Source: CAZNDN01 sp964571815
Lineage (GTDB): Bacteria > Fibrobacterota > Chitinivibrionia > Chitinivibrionales > WJKA01
Length of the DNA stretch: 16,044 nt
Assembly: GCA_964571815.1 (NCBI GenBank)
Contig: CAZNDN010000097.1
Location: 1 to 16,044, forward strand
Direction of reading: 5' to 3'
The translations under genes and the position numbers were made by a program. The notes under the pieces were generated by a model that saw only the letters and a program-made list of their open reading frames with translations, was not told where the DNA came from and did not search any database. Positions 14,521 to 16,044 of this stretch are shown piece after piece; the stretch's first letter is position 1, and each line of letters starts with the position of its first letter.

Positions 14521-16044
14521 ATGCCCCGCAAGTCATCTCCGATTCTCGCCCGTACGGTTGAGTTTGTCGAGAGCATACTGTGGGATGAGGCCATTGTGTC
14601 CGATGGAGTACTGCCGGCGATGACGCAACTGTCGGCGCTGGCCAACGTATCGCCGGTGACGATGTGGAAGGCGGTGAACGTGCTCAAGGAGCGCGGCGTC
14701 CTGTCCGGCAAGTACGGAGGCAAGATATACGTCGTCGGCTCTCGTGCACACCAGGATTCGAAGGCGAGGCGCAAGGGGCAGTCGGGATCGACGGATCGAT
14801 CGTGGCAGCGGGTGAAGAAGACCATCGAGCGCGACATCTTCGACGGAGTCTATGCTCCGAACGAGCGTCTGCCGCTCATGAAAGTGCTGCAGAGGCGCTG
14901 TAACGCATCATTTCAGACCGTGAAACGGGCGCTGGGAGCCCTGTGCGACGAACGGCTCATTCAACCTTTCGGGCGCGGCTACGTGGTCACTCCGGCTCAT
15001 ACCCGAAGGGGGCATGCACGGGTCGTGCTGCTGGGGCAGACCAACCGCGAAGGAAGGATCGCGCGGAGCGTGGGCGGCGATGAGTTTTTCCGGGCGCTCG
15101 AGGCCCAGTGTATTCAAAGCGGCGTCAAGCTGGACGTGTTAACGTATCGTCACCAGGAAGACAAGCTTGCTTTCGGGTATGAGGCAACCGGCATGCCGTT
15201 CAGCTTCAGGGACAGGGATGATATCCTCGGCGTGATCTTTCTGGAGATCGAGGTGGACAGCAGGTTTGAGGAGGTTATCCGGGCGCTGAGTCATACGGCA
15301 TTGCCTGTTGCGGTCTTCACGCACAAGCCCGATACAGCCATTCCCCGGACGATCCGCCGGCGAAACCTCTTTCGCGTCTTTTTTATCGGGGTCGACCACT
15401 ATCCCGGAAGAAAAGTGGGCAGGTTCCTTCGTCGACAGGGATATTCCCATGTTGGCTTTGTTTCTCCGTTTCACGGTACTGCCTGGTCACGGGCCCGGTG
15501 CGAGGCGCTTGAAGAGGTGTTTTCTTCGGAGGAAGGCGAGAACCGGGTTCATCGGTTCACGATTGACGATTTCATCGACAGCTCGTTCCACCCCGGCCTG
15601 GAGCAGGCGCCTCTGGTGCAGCGTACCCTGGACTCATTCGAGGAGTGGAAAAGGAGCATTGACCCCGTGTTCCACGGTTTTCTGGACGATCCCGTGAAGA
15701 CGCAGGTTGTGCACGGAGAGCTTTTCCGCCGTTGTCTGCCGCTGTTTGAATCGGCAATGGGTGACGAACGGATCGGCGCCTGGGTATGCGCCAATGATTT
15801 TGTAGCTACCATTGCGCTTCGGTTTTTTGAGGAGAGGGGTGTTGCCGCGGGTGACCGGCCTTTTCTCGTTTCATTCGACGATACCCACGAAATGGCCGTG
15901 CGTCATCGGATCACCTCCTACAATTTCAACTTTCCCGTGCTGGTAACCCATCTCCTCAATTTCATCCTTCGACGCGACCGCATGGCGTTCCAGAGTGTTC
16001 GCCGCCCGGTGGTGGTTGACGGGATTATTATGGAGCGGCGGTAG
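14521..16044 (+). CDS. Transcriptional regulator with two GntR-like winged helices and a LacI/PBP1-like sensor domain
   Basis: 507 aa from the ATG at 14521, chosen because GGGAGG lies 8 nt upstream; an in-frame GTG at 14458 would add 21 residues without a ribosome-binding site. The first winged helix is about 8-73 (LPAMTQLSALANVSPVTMWK, wing KYGGKIYVVG); the second about 94-158 (WQRVKKTIERDIFDGVYAPN, FQTVKRALGALCDERLI, wing FGRGYVV). The second is closest to helix three of the 37-1875 regulator. A PBP1-like sensor begins near 167 (ARVVLLGQTN), with GYSHVGFVSPFHGTAWSRARCE ending at Glu328 (seen here in two parts: GYSHVGFVSPFHG and TAWSRARCE), WVCANDFVATIA, FLVSFDDTHEMAV, ITSYNFNFP and a final IIMERR. 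It is the likely local regulator of the divergent GH2 gene, sensing a sugar released by that enzyme; this is inference from position. The window ends exactly at its stop codon. Confidence 0.87.
   Translation: MPRKSSPILARTVEFVESILWDEAIVSDGVLPAMTQLSALANVSPVTMWKAVNVLKERGVLSGKYGGKIYVVGSRAHQDSKARRKGQSGSTDRSWQRVKKTIERDIFDGVYAPNERLPLMKVLQRRCNASFQTVKRALGALCDERLIQPFGRGYVVTPAHTRRGHARVVLLGQTNREGRIARSVGGDEFFRALEAQCIQSGVKLDVLTYRHQEDKLAFGYEATGMPFSFRDRDDILGVIFLEIEVDSRFEEVIRALSHTALPVAVFTHKPDTAIPRTIRRRNLFRVFFIGVDHYPGRKVGRFLRRQGYSHVGFVSPFHGTAWSRARCEALEEVFSSEEGENRVHRFTIDDFIDSSFHPGLEQAPLVQRTLDSFEEWKRSIDPVFHGFLDDPVKTQVVHGELFRRCLPLFESAMGDERIGAWVCANDFVATIALRFFEERGVAAGDRPFLVSFDDTHEMAVRHRITSYNFNFPVLVTHLLNFILRRDRMAFQSVRRPVVVDGIIMERR

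Noticed and set aside
14346..14561. A 71-codon plus-strand frame in the leader of the third regulator
   Set aside because: It starts at TTG with no ribosome-binding site, runs into the regulator gene in another frame and shows no domain.
1..16044. CRISPR arrays, tRNA or rRNA genes, insertion sequences, prophage or integrase genes
   Set aside because: No regularly spaced repeats, no cloverleaf or rRNA-like sequence and no transposase or integrase motifs were seen on either strand.

Overview
The window looks like a chromosome segment of a GC-rich, diderm (Gram-negative-type) bacterium. A complete inner-membrane/periplasm RND efflux pair, lipoprotein-type signal peptides, and a secreted glycoside hydrolase ending in a small beta-rich domain like the C-terminal sorting tags of the Fibrobacterota/Bacteroidota group support this. 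Three large regulators joining GntR-type winged helices to a LacI/PBP1-type sensor point the same way. A Fibrobacterota/Chitinivibrionia-like lineage is my best guess, but it is an inference; no rRNA or other phylogenetic marker is present.

Layout, left to right. (1) 37-1875 (+) is a regulator with three predicted N-terminal winged helices instead of one, plus a PBP1-like sensor. (2) Facing it, 2066-1958 and 2259-2059 (-) hold a small toxin-antitoxin relic: an apparently intact HicB-like antitoxin followed, with an 8-nt overlap, by a frameshifted remnant of hicA that is too short for the track of long reading frames. (3) 2541-4283 (+) is a complete ABC exporter half-transporter. (4) 9019-4383 (-) is an efflux operon: lipoprotein-type membrane fusion protein, RND pump, then a small predicted exported coiled-coil protein. 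No outer-membrane TolC-type gene is present. (5) 10838-9273 (-) is a second winged-helix/PBP1 regulator, co-oriented with and upstream of the efflux operon. (6) 14066-11001 (-) is a multidomain secreted GH2 glycoside hydrolase with a malectin-like domain and a sorting-type C-terminus. (7) 14521-16044 (+) is a third regulator of the same kind, divergent from the GH2 gene across a 454-nt intergenic region with an AT-rich core and a perfect 12-bp palindrome.

How the parts may fit. The third regulator and the GH2 enzyme form a plausible sugar-responsive pair: the sensor half resembles sugar-binding LacI/AraR-type domains and the shared intergenic region carries operator-like symmetry. The second regulator sits between the GH2 gene and the efflux operon and could act on either. 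The first and third regulators share an identical nine-residue motif and a similar C-terminus, so they are clearly paralogues; the second is more distant. The most unusual items are the triple-winged-helix regulator and its family, the decayed hicA beside a retained hicB, and the operator-like repeats at two of the regulator genes. I found no tRNA, rRNA, CRISPR array, transposase or integrase.
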